Notes: generated from the sequence alone by a model not told the origin. Numbered from the stretch's first letter, positions 21,725 through 31,331 are shown. The stretch is 64,000 nucleotides of DNA from an uncultured Pseudomonadota bacterium (GCA_903834465.1 CAILJB010000002.1:21192-85191), one strand, 5' to 3'. Numbers and translations: made by a program.

Positions 21725-22792
21725 ATGACCACATTAAAAAACGATACCTTTATCAGAGCGTTACTCAAACAACCTACTGAATACACGCCGATTTGGATGA
21801 TGCGTCAAGCAGGACGTTATTTGCCGGAATATCGCCAAGTGCGTGAACAGGCGGGCAGTTTTATGGCACTTTGCACAAATCCTGAGTTAGCTTGCGAAGT
21901 GACATTGCAACCGTTACGTCGCTTTGACTTTGATGCAGCGATTTTGTTTTCAGATATTTTGACCATTCCCGATGCGATGGGTTTAGGACTTTATTTTACC
22001 GAGGGCGAAGGGCCAAAATTTAAAAATCCGCTTCGCACAGCAGCCGATATTGAAAAATTACCCATTCCAGACCCTGAAATTGAATTACGTTATGTGATGG
22101 ATGCGGTGCGTTTGATTCGTAAAAACTTGCAAGGCAGCGTGCCGTTAATCGGATTTTCAGGCAGTCCGTGGACGTTGGCAACGTATATGATTGAAGGCGG
22201 TAGCAGTAAAAATTTCGCTAAAGTGAAAGGTTTAATGTATGACCAACCGGCGTTAATGCACCAATTACTTGATAAATTAGCGCAATCGGTTGCCGCTTAT
22301 TTAAACGCGCAAATTGCCGCTGGCGCACAAGCAGTGATGTTATTTGACACTTGGGGCGGAATGCTCAGTGGCGATGATTACCGTGAATTTTCATTGCGTT
22401 ATGCTCAACAAGTTCGCGCCTTATTAAATACCGAAAACGATGGACAGCGTGTGCCGACAGTTTTATTTACCAAAGGTGGCGGATTGTGGTTAGAAGAGAT
22501 GGCAACAACTGGTTATGACGCGCTCGGTTTAGATTGGCAAACAGATATTGGTCAAGCCCGAACCAGAGTTGGCGAAAAAGTTGCGTTGCAAGGCAATTTA
22601 GACCCGATGACGCTTTACGCACAATCTGATGTGATTAGCGAAAAAGTGAAAATAATTTTACAAAAATACGGTAATGGTTCGGGGCATGTCTTTAATTTAG
22701 GACACGGTATTTTGCCTGACATCAATCCAGAACATGTCAAAACGATGGTGGATGCGGTGCATGAACATAGCCGTGTTTACCATAAAAATTAG
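21725..22792 (+). CDS. hemE: Uroporphyrinogen decarboxylase
   Basis: Removes four carboxyl groups from uroporphyrinogen III to give coproporphyrinogen III. Signatures [16 protein letters not shown] near the N-terminus and [17 protein letters not shown] are complete, and the C-terminus has [13 protein letters not shown]. 355 residues, normal. Begins 12 bases after the damX-like gene. Confidence 0.98.
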   Translation: MTTLKNDTFIRALLKQPTEYTPIWMMRQAGRYLPEYRQVREQAGSFMALCTNPELACEVTLQPLRRFDFDAAILFSDILTIPDAMGLGLYFTEGEGPKFKNPLRTAADIEKLPIPDPEIELRYVMDAVRLIRKNLQGSVPLIGFSGSPWTLATYMIEGGSSKNFAKVKGLMYDQPALMHQLLDKLAQSVAAYLNAQIAAGAQAVMLFDTWGGMLSGDDYREFSLRYAQQVRALLNTENDGQRVPTVLFTKGGGLWLEEMATTGYDALGLDWQTDIGQARTRVGEKVALQGNLDPMTLYAQSDVISEKVKIILQKYGNGSGHVFNLGHGILPDINPEHVKTMVDAVHEHSRVYHKN

Positions 22793-22800
22793 GAGTTATC

Positions 22801-23784
22801 ATGATTCTTGCAGGCGATATTGGCGGCACAAAAACGTTACTGGCTATTTTTGATGAGCAAACGTGTGTGGTAAAACACCGTTTTGAAAGTGCTAATTACG
22901 CGACTTTTGACAAATTATTAGCGGATTTTTTGGCGTTAATTCCAAATGTAGAAATCAATGCGGTGTGTCTTGGTGTAGCAGGCCCTATTGTGAATGATGA
23001 TTGTGAAACGACAAATTTGCCATGGAAATTAACCTGCCGTGAAATCGGTGAACAATTAAAAACCTCAAAAGTTAAGTTACTAAATGATTTAGAAGCCGCC
23101 GCGTGGGGCGTTTTGTCACTGCCTGAAAACGAATTTGTCTCATTAAATCCACAAGCCACGCCGCAAGTGGGTAATTGTGCTGTTTTAGCCGCTGGTACAG
23201 GTTTGGGCGAAGCGATTATTTTTCATGATGGCAAAAAACACTACGTTATTGCCAATGAAGGTGGTCATTGTGATTTTGCTCCAACAGACGCGCAACAAAT
23301 AGCCTTATTGTCATTTATGCAAGCACGCTATCCTGAGCATGTGAGTTATGAACGCTTGGTTTCAGGTGTTGGAATTGTGGCTATTTACGAATTTTTAAAA
23401 CAATCTGGTGATTACATAATTTCCGCTGATTTAGATGCACAATTACAATCCGCTGACGATGCTGCTGCCATCATTGGTGCCACAGCGGTAGCAAATGGCG
23501 ATGCGTTATGTAGCGCGACGCTACAACTTTTTAGCCGGATTTACGGTGCAGAAGCAGGGAATTTGGCGTTGAAATGTTTGCCTTATGGTGGCGTGTATTT
23601 AGCAGGCGGAATTGCCGCGAAATGTTTGCCTGTTTTGCAACAAGGCGATTTTCGGGAAGGCTTTCTAGCAAAAGGACGTTATCGTAGTGCATTAGAAAAA
23701 ATTGCCGTGAATGTCTGTATACAACCGGAGGTAGGTTTATTGGGCGCGTTGTATTTCGCACAAACACGCGCCATATCACTTTAA
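22801..23784 (+). CDS. glk: Glucokinase (Glk family)
   Basis: Phosphorylates glucose with ATP. The N-terminal phosphate loop is [16 protein letters not shown], followed by [20 protein letters not shown] and [10 protein letters not shown], all as in the bacterial Glk family and not the ROK family. 327 residues. In a C1-using organism it probably serves recycling of glycogen or sucrose glucose; this is inference. It starts nine bases after hemE and runs tail-to-tail into ispF with a four-base overlap. Confidence 0.93.
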   Translation: MILAGDIGGTKTLLAIFDEQTCVVKHRFESANYATFDKLLADFLALIPNVEINAVCLGVAGPIVNDDCETTNLPWKLTCREIGEQLKTSKVKLLNDLEAAAWGVLSLPENEFVSLNPQATPQVGNCAVLAAGTGLGEAIIFHDGKKHYVIANEGGHCDFAPTDAQQIALLSFMQARYPEHVSYERLVSGVGIVAIYEFLKQSGDYIISADLDAQLQSADDAAAIIGATAVANGDALCSATLQLFSRIYGAEAGNLALKCLPYGGVYLAGGIAAKCLPVLQQGDFREGFLAKGRYRSALEKIAVNVCIQPEVGLLGALYFAQTRAISL

Positions 23785-24260
23785 TTTTCTGCTATCAGTA
23801 AAACGACAGCTTGCACAGCAATGCCTTCTTTACGTCCTTCAAAACCTAATTGTTCAGTTGTCGTAGCTTTCACATTGATTTGATTAACGGCGACATTTAA
23901 ATCTGCGGCGATATTGGCACACATCGCCGCGATATACGGTGCCATCTTCGGGGCTTGCGCGATAATCGTAATGTCTACATTGCCTAAACAATAGTTTTTT
24001 TCTGTCACTAAATTATAGACATGACGTAATAACACGCGACTATCTGCGCCTTTAAATGTGGGATCGGTATCGGGAAAATGTTTGCCAATATCTCCCATCG
24101 CTACTGCACCTAAAAGTGCATCACACAACGCATGAAGCACGACATCGCCATCCGAATGCGCTTCTAAACCACGTTCATACGGAATTTTAACCCCGCCTAA
24201 AATAACATCGCCGCCATCTTTAAAACGGTGTACATCATAACCTTGTCCGATTCTTAACAT
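23781..24260 (-). CDS. ispF: 2-C-methyl-D-erythritol 2,4-cyclodiphosphate synthase
   Basis: MEP isoprenoid pathway enzyme. Zinc ligands in GYDVHRF and the loop [18 protein letters not shown], plus IGKHFPDTD and the C-terminal [18 protein letters not shown]. 159 residues. No ispD is joined to it here; ispH and dxr of the same pathway lie elsewhere in this window. Confidence 0.97.
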   Translation of the reverse strand: MLRIGQGYDVHRFKDGGDVILGGVKIPYERGLEAHSDGDVVLHALCDALLGAVAMGDIGKHFPDTDPTFKGADSRVLLRHVYNLVTEKNYCLGNVDITIIAQAPKMAPYIAAMCANIAADLNVAVNQINVKATTTEQLGFEGRKEGIAVQAVVLLIAEN

Positions 24261-24441
24261 CTTTAAATCCTAATTTTTAGTGTTGTGCGTGATGCTCGAA
24301 ACCGTCATTGTAAAGGTGCAACGTGGATTAAAACAACCCTACCTTTTTGGCTTTGCTAATACCATTGAAGAGAGTAAAGTGAACCGTAATAGATTGAAAT
24401 TTATATTGGATGTTTTTATTTTATTTGCGGGGAATGTCATC

Positions 24442-26424
24442 ATGCTAAATCATCGAAGTAAGGGCTTATTGCTTTTGGCGAGTAGTTTATTATTCAGTGG
24501 CGTAACGCAAGTCGTTTTTGCTGCAACGACACCAGTGCCTGCCCTCAAACCGCAAAAAGTGACATCGCGGTTAGTGTTAGCCAATTTGCTCATGAAACAT
24601 AAAACCAATCGTTTTTCTAGTTATCCGATAGTCACATCAACTGTGGCACCCACTGCTGATGCCGGTAAAGTGAGTTCAGGAGCTGTACCAACTACAGCAG
24701 CAACTGTCACACATTCTGACACTAATATTCAAGTTGCCGGCGTAGATGAAAGCGATATTGTTAAAGTTGGAGACGATGGTTACATCTATCAAATTTATGG
24801 TGGAAAAATTCGTGTGGTAAAAGGTTTTCCTGTTGTTGAACTGACCCAAACGGCTAACATCGATTTCCCTGACAGTAATTTCACGCCATCTGGTATTTAT
24901 GTTCAAAACGGCAAATTGGTTGTGTTAGGTTCAGCATGGCAAAGTTTAGCGCAACCTACAACGACAGGAAAAATGGCTCCTATCTATTGTTGCTGGTGGG
25001 GCGGTTATTCTCAAACTCGCGCAATAGTTTATGATGTCAGCGACCATGCTAATCCTAAGAAAATTCGAGATATTGCCATTGATGGTGATTATTTAGATTC
25101 ACGACGCATCGGTGATAATTTGTATTTTATTACCCGTACTTATCCTCGTTATTATATGTACGGCGATGTTGGCACGACTGTTATTAAACCTACCGATATG
25201 TTACCCAGTATCGTTGAAACCAAAGCCGGTAAAACAACGACGCGCACAATGGCAGTGACGGATTTATCTTACTTTCCGGATTTTGTTGAACCCGATTATG
25301 TTGTTGTCGCGAGTTTGGATTTAGGGCAACCTGATAAGGCAGTCACAACGAAAGGCTATTTAGGTTCAGGCGAATTGGTTTATGCGTCGCTACAAAATTT
25401 ATATTTATCTGCATCGAAATATAATTTTGGCGGCAGTAGCGATATTGCGCCAACGCAAAATAATATCACGACTCAAATTTACAAATTCGGCATTGATAAC
25501 GGTTCGGTCACATTTACCGCTGCCGGTGAAGTCGAAGGTACAGCATTAAACCAATTTTCGATGGATGAAAATGGCGATTATTTCCGCATTGCGACCACAA
25601 CACAAAGTTGGTATAGCGATACCAATCAATCCCACAGTTCGTTGTTTGTATTAGATAAAAATATGCAAACCGTTGGTAAACTCGAAAATTTAGCCCAAGG
25701 TGAGCAAATTTATTCGACTCGATTTATGGGCGACCGTTGCTTTATCGTGACATTTAAATTAACGGATCCGTTATTTGCCATTGATTTATCTACACCAGGC
25801 AATCCCGTTGTGGCGGGCGAATTAAAAATACCTGGTTACAGCAATTACTTACACCCTTATGATGAAAATCATTTAATTGGTTTTGGTAAAGATGCCGTAA
25901 TTTTCAATTCAGAGCAACCCAATTCAGATCAATCTTGGGCTGGTGGTTCAGCGTTTTATCAAGGGTTGAAAATGGCGTTGTTCGATATTTCGGACATGAA
26001 AAATCCCAAAGAAATGTATAGCGTTACAATTGGCGATAGAGGCACAAATTCGCCGTTGTTATATGACTACAAAGCCTTATATTGGGACGCTGAAAAACAC
26101 CTGTTTGGTTTTCCGGTTGAAGTTTATCAATTACCTAACGGTTTCAATAACTCGCAACCTTGGAATTATGGGCAATCGGTTTCGCAAGGCGCGTACATTT
26201 ATGAAGTTACGCCCGAAAATGGTTTTGTTCAAAAAGCGGTTTTGTCACAACTTCCCGCGACAGATGTAACGGTTTATTACAACGGCAGTTACAGTTATCA
26301 GGATTATTTTGTCGATAGAATTTTGCGAATTGACTCAAATTTGTACACATTATCAAACAATCAGCTTAATGTTTACGACTTAGAAAACTTTAAAGAACAA
26401 GGTAAGTTAGCGTTTAAACCTTAG
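24442..26424 (+). CDS. Secreted beta-propeller domain protein (Beta_propel family)
   Basis: 660 residues from the ATG at 24442, which has GGGGA upstream and a signal peptide (MLNHRSKGLLLLASSLLFSG, cleavage near FAA-TT); a longer reading from 24280 would bury this signal. The body starts with the family signature NIQVAGVDESDIVKVGDDGYIY and continues with TRAIVYDVSD, SLFVLDKNMQTVG and GLKMALFDISDMKNPKE. A vicinal Cys segment, CCWWGG (about 180), may form a disulfide. This matches the secreted Beta_propel family (PF09826) of unknown function. It stands alone between ispF and a peptidase gene. Confidence 0.75.
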   Translation: MLNHRSKGLLLLASSLLFSGVTQVVFAATTPVPALKPQKVTSRLVLANLLMKHKTNRFSSYPIVTSTVAPTADAGKVSSGAVPTTAATVTHSDTNIQVAGVDESDIVKVGDDGYIYQIYGGKIRVVKGFPVVELTQTANIDFPDSNFTPSGIYVQNGKLVVLGSAWQSLAQPTTTGKMAPIYCCWWGGYSQTRAIVYDVSDHANPKKIRDIAIDGDYLDSRRIGDNLYFITRTYPRYYMYGDVGTTVIKPTDMLPSIVETKAGKTTTRTMAVTDLSYFPDFVEPDYVVVASLDLGQPDKAVTTKGYLGSGELVYASLQNLYLSASKYNFGGSSDIAPTQNNITTQIYKFGIDNGSVTFTAAGEVEGTALNQFSMDENGDYFRIATTTQSWYSDTNQSHSSLFVLDKNMQTVGKLENLAQGEQIYSTRFMGDRCFIVTFKLTDPLFAIDLSTPGNPVVAGELKIPGYSNYLHPYDENHLIGFGKDAVIFNSEQPNSDQSWAGGSAFYQGLKMALFDISDMKNPKEMYSVTIGDRGTNSPLLYDYKALYWDAEKHLFGFPVEVYQLPNGFNNSQPWNYGQSVSQGAYIYEVTPENGFVQKAVLSQLPATDVTVYYNGSYSYQDYFVDRILRIDSNLYTLSNNQLNVYDLENFKEQGKLAFKP

Positions 26425-26437
26425 GTTAATTCTTGCT

Positions 26438-26474
26438 ATTGCAAGTCATGCCAGGCATTGTCATGACTTGCAAT
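26438..26474. terminator. Perfect 13-bp inverted repeat after beta-propeller gene
   Basis: attgcaagtcatg (26438-26450) and catgacttgcaat (26462-26474) around an 11-base loop. It sits 13 bases after the stop codon. There is no strong T-run after it, so it may be a transcript-end stabiliser or a Rho-assisted terminator. Confidence 0.6.
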
Positions 26475-26573
26475 CGTGATTTTAGTCGTTATCATTAGGT
26501 TCACAAATTTAAGGTACATTTAAGACTGTGCCTCGACAATGAAACCATTAGCATTACTTTTTAAAGAAAAATC

Positions 26574-27446
26574 ATGCAAAGCCCAATTCTACAAAAACTA
26601 GCGACTGAAGACAAAAGTCTGTTGTCATCACGACGTAAATTTTTAAAAAATATCGCTTGCGGTTCGTTGCTATTTTTAGCAGGAACAGAGATGGTGAGTG
26701 CGCGAGCAAAGCACTTTGCAATGCATAAAATCGCACATCGAACTAGCGGTAAAGCAACGCATGTTGCAACTGCCAAACATCAGCAAAAATTTAAAACAGC
26801 CATTTCAAACAGACTGGCTAAAAAAAGTCATCACGTTCATGAGCAGCTTGCTGCGCACCATTCACAAGGTCGTCATCATTCAAAACATAATCGTATTGAA
26901 CTTGCCGCACACAAACCACAGCGCAGTCGGTTATACCGTGATGATGCACTGGTATTGGATACACGCGAGGAACGTCAATTTTTTGCACGAAAAATTCCGT
27001 CAAAAATGATTGCATTGCAAAATCCACATACAGGCGATCAATTGCGTTTAACGTATTTTGAACGTGGTTTATATATCGAAGATGCGTTGCAAGAAATCGA
27101 TTATATTTTGCGGGATTATCACACTGGCGATGTTCATCCAATCGATCCCGCGTTACTCGATCAGCTTTATGATTTGAAATTGCGTTTGGGCGTAAGTCGT
27201 CCATTCAATATTATTTCCGGTTATCGTTCACCAGAAACAAATGCAAATTTACGTCGTCACAGTGACGGTGTGGCGCGAAACAGTCTGCACATGCAGGGAC
27301 GTGCCGTTGATATTCGTCTCGATGGTTACAGCGCAAGAACGATTCGTGATGCCGCGCTAACCATGCAACGCGGCGGGGTCGGTTATTACCCTGAATCTAA
27401 TTTTGTGCATTTAGATACAGGAAGTATCAGAACATGGGGCGCGTAA
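26574..27446 (+). CDS. MepK/YcbK-like murein endopeptidase (DUF882, M15 family), Tat-exported
   Basis: 290 residues. A full twin-arginine motif SRRKFLK (19-25) precedes a hydrophobic stretch and SARA cleavage site, as in E. coli MepK. The catalytic domain (about 155-290) has the zinc-ligand pattern SGYRSPETNANLRRHSDGVA, SLHMQGRAVDI and FVHLD. This family cuts peptidoglycan cross-links. Between them is an extra basic segment (about 46-117) with 14 His and many Lys/Arg, absent from the shorter enteric protein; it could bind metal or anionic wall polymers (inference). Its stop codon directly abuts the stop of fchA. Confidence 0.85.
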   Translation: MQSPILQKLATEDKSLLSSRRKFLKNIACGSLLFLAGTEMVSARAKHFAMHKIAHRTSGKATHVATAKHQQKFKTAISNRLAKKSHHVHEQLAAHHSQGRHHSKHNRIELAAHKPQRSRLYRDDALVLDTREERQFFARKIPSKMIALQNPHTGDQLRLTYFERGLYIEDALQEIDYILRDYHTGDVHPIDPALLDQLYDLKLRLGVSRPFNIISGYRSPETNANLRRHSDGVARNSLHMQGRAVDIRLDGYSARTIRDAALTMQRGGVGYYPESNFVHLDTGSIRTWGA

Positions 27447-28076
27447 CTAGAGTCTACTTTTTACTAAATCATAAATTTCTTGGCTGACAATTTCAGCCCC
27501 GTCCAAAATAGCCGATAATTCGGCTATTTTTTTGTCGGCAAAGGCTTTGTCTCTTAGACTTGAGGCGTTAATGTAAACATTTAATGCGGCACTCTTTAGA
27601 CCTGCATAACCAGACATAACGGCTACGCCCGCGTCACTAATCACAGCGGTACTGCCTTTTTCAGCGGCAATACGACTCAATGCAATTATTTCTGCACACG
27701 CTTTTGCACACGCTAAAGGCACATCGGTTGCGTCTTTTAAAACGATTTGAATTGCGGTACTTCGCGCTTCCTTTTCTTCGTTCGTTTCTTTAGGTAACGC
27801 ATACGTTGCCATTAACCGATTGAAAACATCCACATCCGCTTTAATCATGCCCGTTAATTGTTTGCGTAATAGTTCCGATTTTTCTAATAACACCTGCATT
27901 TCAGTTTCAACTTCTGCGTATTTAGGTTTACCAATCGTTAAATTACACACCATACTGGTTAAGGCTGCCGCTTGTGCGCCCATTAACGCCGCCGCACTGC
28001 CACCGCCTGGTGTCGCAGATTTACTGGCTAACGTATCAAGGTAAGATTGCAACGTATTGTCTTTAATTTCGGTCAT
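27447..28076 (-). CDS. fchA: Methenyl-tetrahydrofolate cyclohydrolase FchA
   Basis: Interconverts 5,10-methenyl- and 10-formyl-tetrahydrofolate. The 209-residue protein belongs to the cyclodeaminase/cyclohydrolase family: SATPGGGSAAALMGAQAAALTSMVCNLTIGKPKY is the hallmark region, followed by AEKGSTAVISDAGVAVMSGYAGL. In methylotrophs FchA works with MtdA in the folate C1 branch; mtdA is not in the window. It diverges from the ATP-grasp/CitG-like/fae genes with 94 bases between the starts. Confidence 0.9.
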   Translation of the reverse strand: MTEIKDNTLQSYLDTLASKSATPGGGSAAALMGAQAAALTSMVCNLTIGKPKYAEVETEMQVLLEKSELLRKQLTGMIKADVDVFNRLMATYALPKETNEEKEARSTAIQIVLKDATDVPLACAKACAEIIALSRIAAEKGSTAVISDAGVAVMSGYAGLKSAALNVYINASSLRDKAFADKKIAELSAILDGAEIVSQEIYDLVKSRL

Positions 28077-28170
28077 TTTTAAAATTAGATAAAGTTGAAA
28101 AGTATGCGAATCACAAAACTGCGCTCAGTTTTGTTATCATTCTGCATAACATTACCGCAGAATTACATTC

Positions 28171-29067
28171 ATGACCATTCCAAAAATTGCTATTTTTACT
28201 GACGATGCTGGCTGGCACGGCAAACAATTACAACAAGCATTTAAAAATTTAGGTTACGACAGTGCGTTTGTTTCGCTGACCGAATGCCATTTTAATCTTG
28301 CCAATCCTGCCCTTCCCATTTTTATTCCTGAATTTGAAACTGCGTTGCCTGCCGCAGTTTTTGTACGAGGTGTTGCGGGTGGCTCGCTTGAAGAAGTGGT
28401 TTTATATTTAGACTTTCTGCACGCGCTAAAAGTCATGGGTATTCCGGTTTATAACGATGCGTCGGCAATTGAACGTAGTGTGGATAAAGCGATGACGAGC
28501 TTTTTATTGCATCATGCTGGATTGCTGACACCACCGACGTGGGTGCTGCGTGATAGAGAAACTGCGTTGGCTTTAATGAAAAACGAACTTTTACAAGGTA
28601 ATTTTATTATCAGCAAACCACTATTCGGTTCACAAGGCGAAGGTATCCGCCGTATTGAAAAAATGACGGATTTACCTTGGTTGACTAGCAGTCATGGCGT
28701 GTATTATTTACAACGTTTTGTATCCTGTGCTGGCGATGGATTTTCAGATTATCGCGTATTTGTGATTAACGGCAATGTTGTGGCAACCATGCGTCGACGC
28801 GGTAAATCGTGGTTAAACAATGTAGCAAAAGGTGCAAGCTGTGAACGTGTCGAACCCACTGTTGAAATGGTTGAATTAGCGATTAAAGCCACGCAACTGT
28901 TGCACATGGATTACGCTGGCGTTGACATTATTGAAGATAGCAAAGGGCGATTGAACGTAATTGAAATTAACAGTGTTCCGGCGTGGAAAGGTTTGGAAAG
29001 CGTTTACGATTTGAATATCGCAGAATTATTAGCGAAAGATTTAGTTAACAGACATATCAAAAAATGA
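28171..29067 (+). CDS. ATP-grasp ligase linked to C1 cofactor synthesis
   Basis: 298 residues with the RimK-like ATP-grasp fold: ATP-binding loop IISKPLFGSQGEGIRRIE, FSDYRVFVINGNVVATMRRRG, and metal-ligand segment DYAGVDIIEDSKGRLNVIEINSVPAWKG. Such ligases join an amino acid, often glutamate, to a carboxylate. The order ATP-grasp, CitG-like, fae is that of the methylotroph orf5-orf7-fae block from tetrahydromethanopterin/methanofuran gene clusters, so a role in building such a cofactor is likely; the exact substrate is not known from sequence. Stop overlaps the next ATG by four bases. Confidence 0.8.
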   Translation: MTIPKIAIFTDDAGWHGKQLQQAFKNLGYDSAFVSLTECHFNLANPALPIFIPEFETALPAAVFVRGVAGGSLEEVVLYLDFLHALKVMGIPVYNDASAIERSVDKAMTSFLLHHAGLLTPPTWVLRDRETALALMKNELLQGNFIISKPLFGSQGEGIRRIEKMTDLPWLTSSHGVYYLQRFVSCAGDGFSDYRVFVINGNVVATMRRRGKSWLNNVAKGASCERVEPTVEMVELAIKATQLLHMDYAGVDIIEDSKGRLNVIEINSVPAWKGLESVYDLNIAELLAKDLVNRHIKK

Positions 29068-29909
29068 ATTCATCTCAATTAGTCGAATTTTATCGTCAAG
29101 CCTGTGAAGTCGAATTACAGGCGTTTAAACCCGGAAATGTCAGCATTTATGCCGAAGGTCATGACATGACTGTTGATGATTTTCGCCGCAGTGCTGAAAT
29201 GAGTGCCTCGCCATTATGTGACGCGACCTATTCACTTGGCGAGAAAATTTTTTACGCCATCAAAGCAACGCGCGATGCGGTGGGTTGCAACACGAATTTA
29301 GGTATTATTTTGTTATGTGCGCCATTGATTCATGCCGTGCAAAATTATCCGCAAATGCCGCTGCGTGATGCTTTAAAGCAAGTGCTAAAAAATACCACGA
29401 TTGACGATGCAAATTGGACATTTCAAGCCATTGCGTTAGCCTCGCCAGGTGGTTTAGGTGAAGTCGATAAACAAGACGTAAAACAAAATGCAACAGTTAC
29501 GCTACAAGCCGCAATGCGTCTAGCATCGGATAAAGATAGGGTTGCTTTGCAGTACGTTAGTGATTATAAAGATATTTTCGATTTAGGCGTTTTAAGGTAT
29601 ACTTGTGCCTTCAATCGGTGGGGTGAGCAGAGTTGGGCAGCAGTTGCAGTTTATGCAGGTTTGTTGAGTCAATTTCCTGATAGTCATATCGAGAGAAAAT
29701 TTGGGAGTCGGTACTCTGCAAGGGTAGCAACTATGATGAGTGAGCTTAGCGATAGGCTACTGCTCATAGATGACCCTGAACAGGTTAAGCCGCTGCTTTA
29801 TCAGATGGATGCTGAGCTTAAATCACACGGTTTGAACCCAGGTACGTCCGCTGATTTGACAGTGGCAACAGTATTAACCGTATTTTTAGAATGTTCTCTC
29901 TGTGCGTAG
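29064..29909 (+). CDS. CitG/MdcB-like protein of methylotroph C1 cluster
   Basis: 281 residues related to triphosphoribosyl-dephospho-CoA synthase: ACEVELQAFKPGNVSIYAEGHDMTVDDF, NTNLGIILLCAPL, ASPGGLGEVDKQDV and the C-terminal LNPGTSADLTVATVL. No citrate lyase or malonate decarboxylase genes are nearby, so the usual function is unlikely. Together with the ATP-grasp gene (ATGA overlap) and fae it looks like the orf7 protein of methylotroph tetrahydromethanopterin gene clusters, whose reaction is not firmly known to me. Confidence 0.78.
   Translation: MNSSQLVEFYRQACEVELQAFKPGNVSIYAEGHDMTVDDFRRSAEMSASPLCDATYSLGEKIFYAIKATRDAVGCNTNLGIILLCAPLIHAVQNYPQMPLRDALKQVLKNTTIDDANWTFQAIALASPGGLGEVDKQDVKQNATVTLQAAMRLASDKDRVALQYVSDYKDIFDLGVLRYTCAFNRWGEQSWAAVAVYAGLLSQFPDSHIERKFGSRYSARVATMMSELSDRLLLIDDPEQVKPLLYQMDAELKSHGLNPGTSADLTVATVLTVFLECSLCA
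29856..29886 (+). promoter_or_regulatory. Possible sigma-70 promoter for fae
   Basis: A perfect TTGACA (29856-29861) is followed after 19 bases by TATTTT. It lies in the end of the CitG-like gene, about 100 bases before fae. The spacer is longer than ideal, so this is a weak call; fae is usually strongly expressed and would be expected to have its own promoter. Confidence 0.3.
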
Positions 29910-29985
29910 AGACAAATCGGAGACATGAGTAATGTCGATAGTAAATTCAGTTTTATCATTTTTTTGTTCAAAGGAGAAAAATAGC

Positions 29986-30501
29986 ATGGCAAAAATCAAT
30001 AACTTGCGCGTAGGCGAATCTTTAGTTGGTGAAGGTAACGAAATCGCTCACATCGATTTAATCATTGGACCTCGTGGTTCAGCGGCTGAAACTGCTTTCG
30101 CAACCGCTTTAACAAACAACAAAGACGGTTTCTCAACATTGTTGGCTGTTGTTGCACCAAACTTAATGGTTAAACCTGCAACCATTTTATTCAACAAAGT
30201 AACAATCAAAGGTGCTAAACAAGCTGTTCAAATGTTTGGTCCAGCACAACGTGCGGTTGCTATGGCAATTGCTGATTCTGTTGAAGACGGCACAATCCCA
30301 GCTGACGAAGCTGACGATTTATTCGTTTCTGTTGGTGTATTCATTCACTGGTTAGCTGAAGACGACGCGAAAATCGAAGAATTCAACTACAAAGCAACTA
30401 AAGAAGCATTAGCTCGTGCTATTTCTGGCACACCAACTGCGAAAGAAGTTGTTGCTGCTAAAAAAGAAGCGAAACACCCATTTGCTGCAAACAGCGTTTA
30501 A
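29986..30501 (+). CDS. fae: 5,6,7,8-tetrahydromethanopterin hydro-lyase (formaldehyde-activating enzyme)
   Basis: Condenses formaldehyde with tetrahydromethanopterin to methylene-H4MPT, the entry to formaldehyde oxidation in methylotrophs. 171 residues; the start at 29986 has AAGGAG (29971-29976) nine bases upstream and gives the family N-terminus [31 protein letters not shown] style with the catalytic His (about residue 22). Later segments [15 protein letters not shown] and [19 protein letters not shown] are conserved. Codon use is strongly biased (many repeated GCT/AAA/GTT), as in highly expressed genes. It ends with two hairpins before the convergent HisA-like gene. Confidence 0.98.
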   Translation: MAKINNLRVGESLVGEGNEIAHIDLIIGPRGSAAETAFATALTNNKDGFSTLLAVVAPNLMVKPATILFNKVTIKGAKQAVQMFGPAQRAVAMAIADSVEDGTIPADEADDLFVSVGVFIHWLAEDDAKIEEFNYKATKEALARAISGTPTAKEVVAAKKEAKHPFAANSV

Positions 30502-30506
30502 TTCAG

Positions 30507-30526
30507 TTTGAGCCTTTTGGCTTAAA
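30507..30526 (+). other. Small hairpin just after fae
   Basis: Stem tttgagcc / ggcttaaa with a four-base loop, five bases after the fae stop codon and upstream of the stronger terminator at 30540-30568. May stabilise the fae transcript end. Confidence 0.5.
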
Positions 30527-30539
30527 ATCGAATAAACAA

Positions 30540-30568
30540 AAATACCTCAGCTTGCTGGGGTATTTTTT
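30540..30568. terminator. Terminator between fae and HisA-like gene
   Basis: Stem atacctcagc / gctggggtat (one G-T pair) followed by TTTTTT on the plus strand and preceded by A-rich sequence, so it can also act for the opposite gene. Confidence 0.85.
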
Positions 30569-30571
30569 TGC

Positions 30572-31255
30572 CTAAAACTGGGAAATATCCATTTTTGTAA
30601 TTGCACCAGAATGTAAGGCACTGGCGAGTAAAACGTGCTTTATAGCGATAGATTTTAGCTTCTGTATATCTGCCATATCTCGCACACCACCTGCGGCAAT
30701 AAATTTTTTTTGGGGATAATTCTGTTTAAACTGCTGCAACAAATCAACATTCACGCCCTGCGAACTTCCTACACGATTCAATGTCATTACAATCACGTTT
30801 TCTGACCAGAATTCGGTTTCAGTAAACAGTTTTTTTGCCCCAAGCATTTCACCGGTTATGCCATAATCTAGCGATAACATAAAACGCTGTTTAAAATCCA
30901 AAAGCTCGCAAATATTTTCATCATTGAAACACTCACTACCTAACACGGGAAAATAATTTTCTGGAAATATTTTTGCTTGCTGATACCCCGCGTCAATCCA
31001 AAACGTAATATCGGAAAAATTGTTTAATACTTGGTAAATGAGCGCGGCATTATTGCCCTGCCCTGTAATCGCGTTTAAATCAGCAATATAAAATGTATCA
31101 AAAGCGTATAAATTCAAAAAACCATGTAACACTGAATAAATATCAGAATTCGGCGTGAGTACACTTTTTATCGGTTGATACTGTTCGCGTTGTCCTTGTT
31201 TAGCGTGAACAACGATACCATTTTTTAAATCGATGACGGGAATAATGAGTTTCAT
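30572..31255 (-). CDS. HisA-related TIM-barrel protein (C1 cofactor cluster type)
   Basis: 227-residue TIM barrel related to HisA/HisF: PVIDLKNGIVVHAKQGQREQYQPI at the start, DTFYIADLNAITGQGNN, LSLDYG and a phosphate-binding end GGVRDMADI. It is divergent from true histidine HisA, has no his genes around it and lies beside fae, as in other methylotrophs where a HisA-like gene goes with tetrahydromethanopterin genes. Involvement in C1 cofactor synthesis is inferred from position. The reaction is unknown. Confidence 0.75.
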   Translation of the reverse strand: MKLIIPVIDLKNGIVVHAKQGQREQYQPIKSVLTPNSDIYSVLHGFLNLYAFDTFYIADLNAITGQGNNAALIYQVLNNFSDITFWIDAGYQQAKIFPENYFPVLGSECFNDENICELLDFKQRFMLSLDYGITGEMLGAKKLFTETEFWSENVIVMTLNRVGSSQGVNVDLLQQFKQNYPQKKFIAAGGVRDMADIQKLKSIAIKHVLLASALHSGAITKMDISQF

Positions 31256-31276
31256 AAAAATGTAAATATAAATGAA

Positions 31277-31298
31277 AACGCCCCATTTCTGGGGCGTT
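31277..31298 (-). terminator. Hairpin terminator after glnA
   Basis: Perfect nine-base stem aacgcccca / tggggcgtt with a four-base loop; on the minus strand it is followed by TT-C-ATTTAT, a modest T-rich tract. Lies between the glnA stop and the HisA-like start. Confidence 0.7.
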
Positions 31299-31331
31299 CT
31301 TTTTTGCGAAACTAAAAACGAATGTTTTTAA

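Noticed and set aside
24280..24441. Longer N-terminus for the secreted beta-propeller
   Set aside because: It would bury the signal peptide; a good ribosome-binding site precedes the ATG at 24442.
30572..31255. True histidine-pathway hisA
   Set aside because: Sequence is diverged, no other his gene is near, and the gene lies in a C1 cluster.
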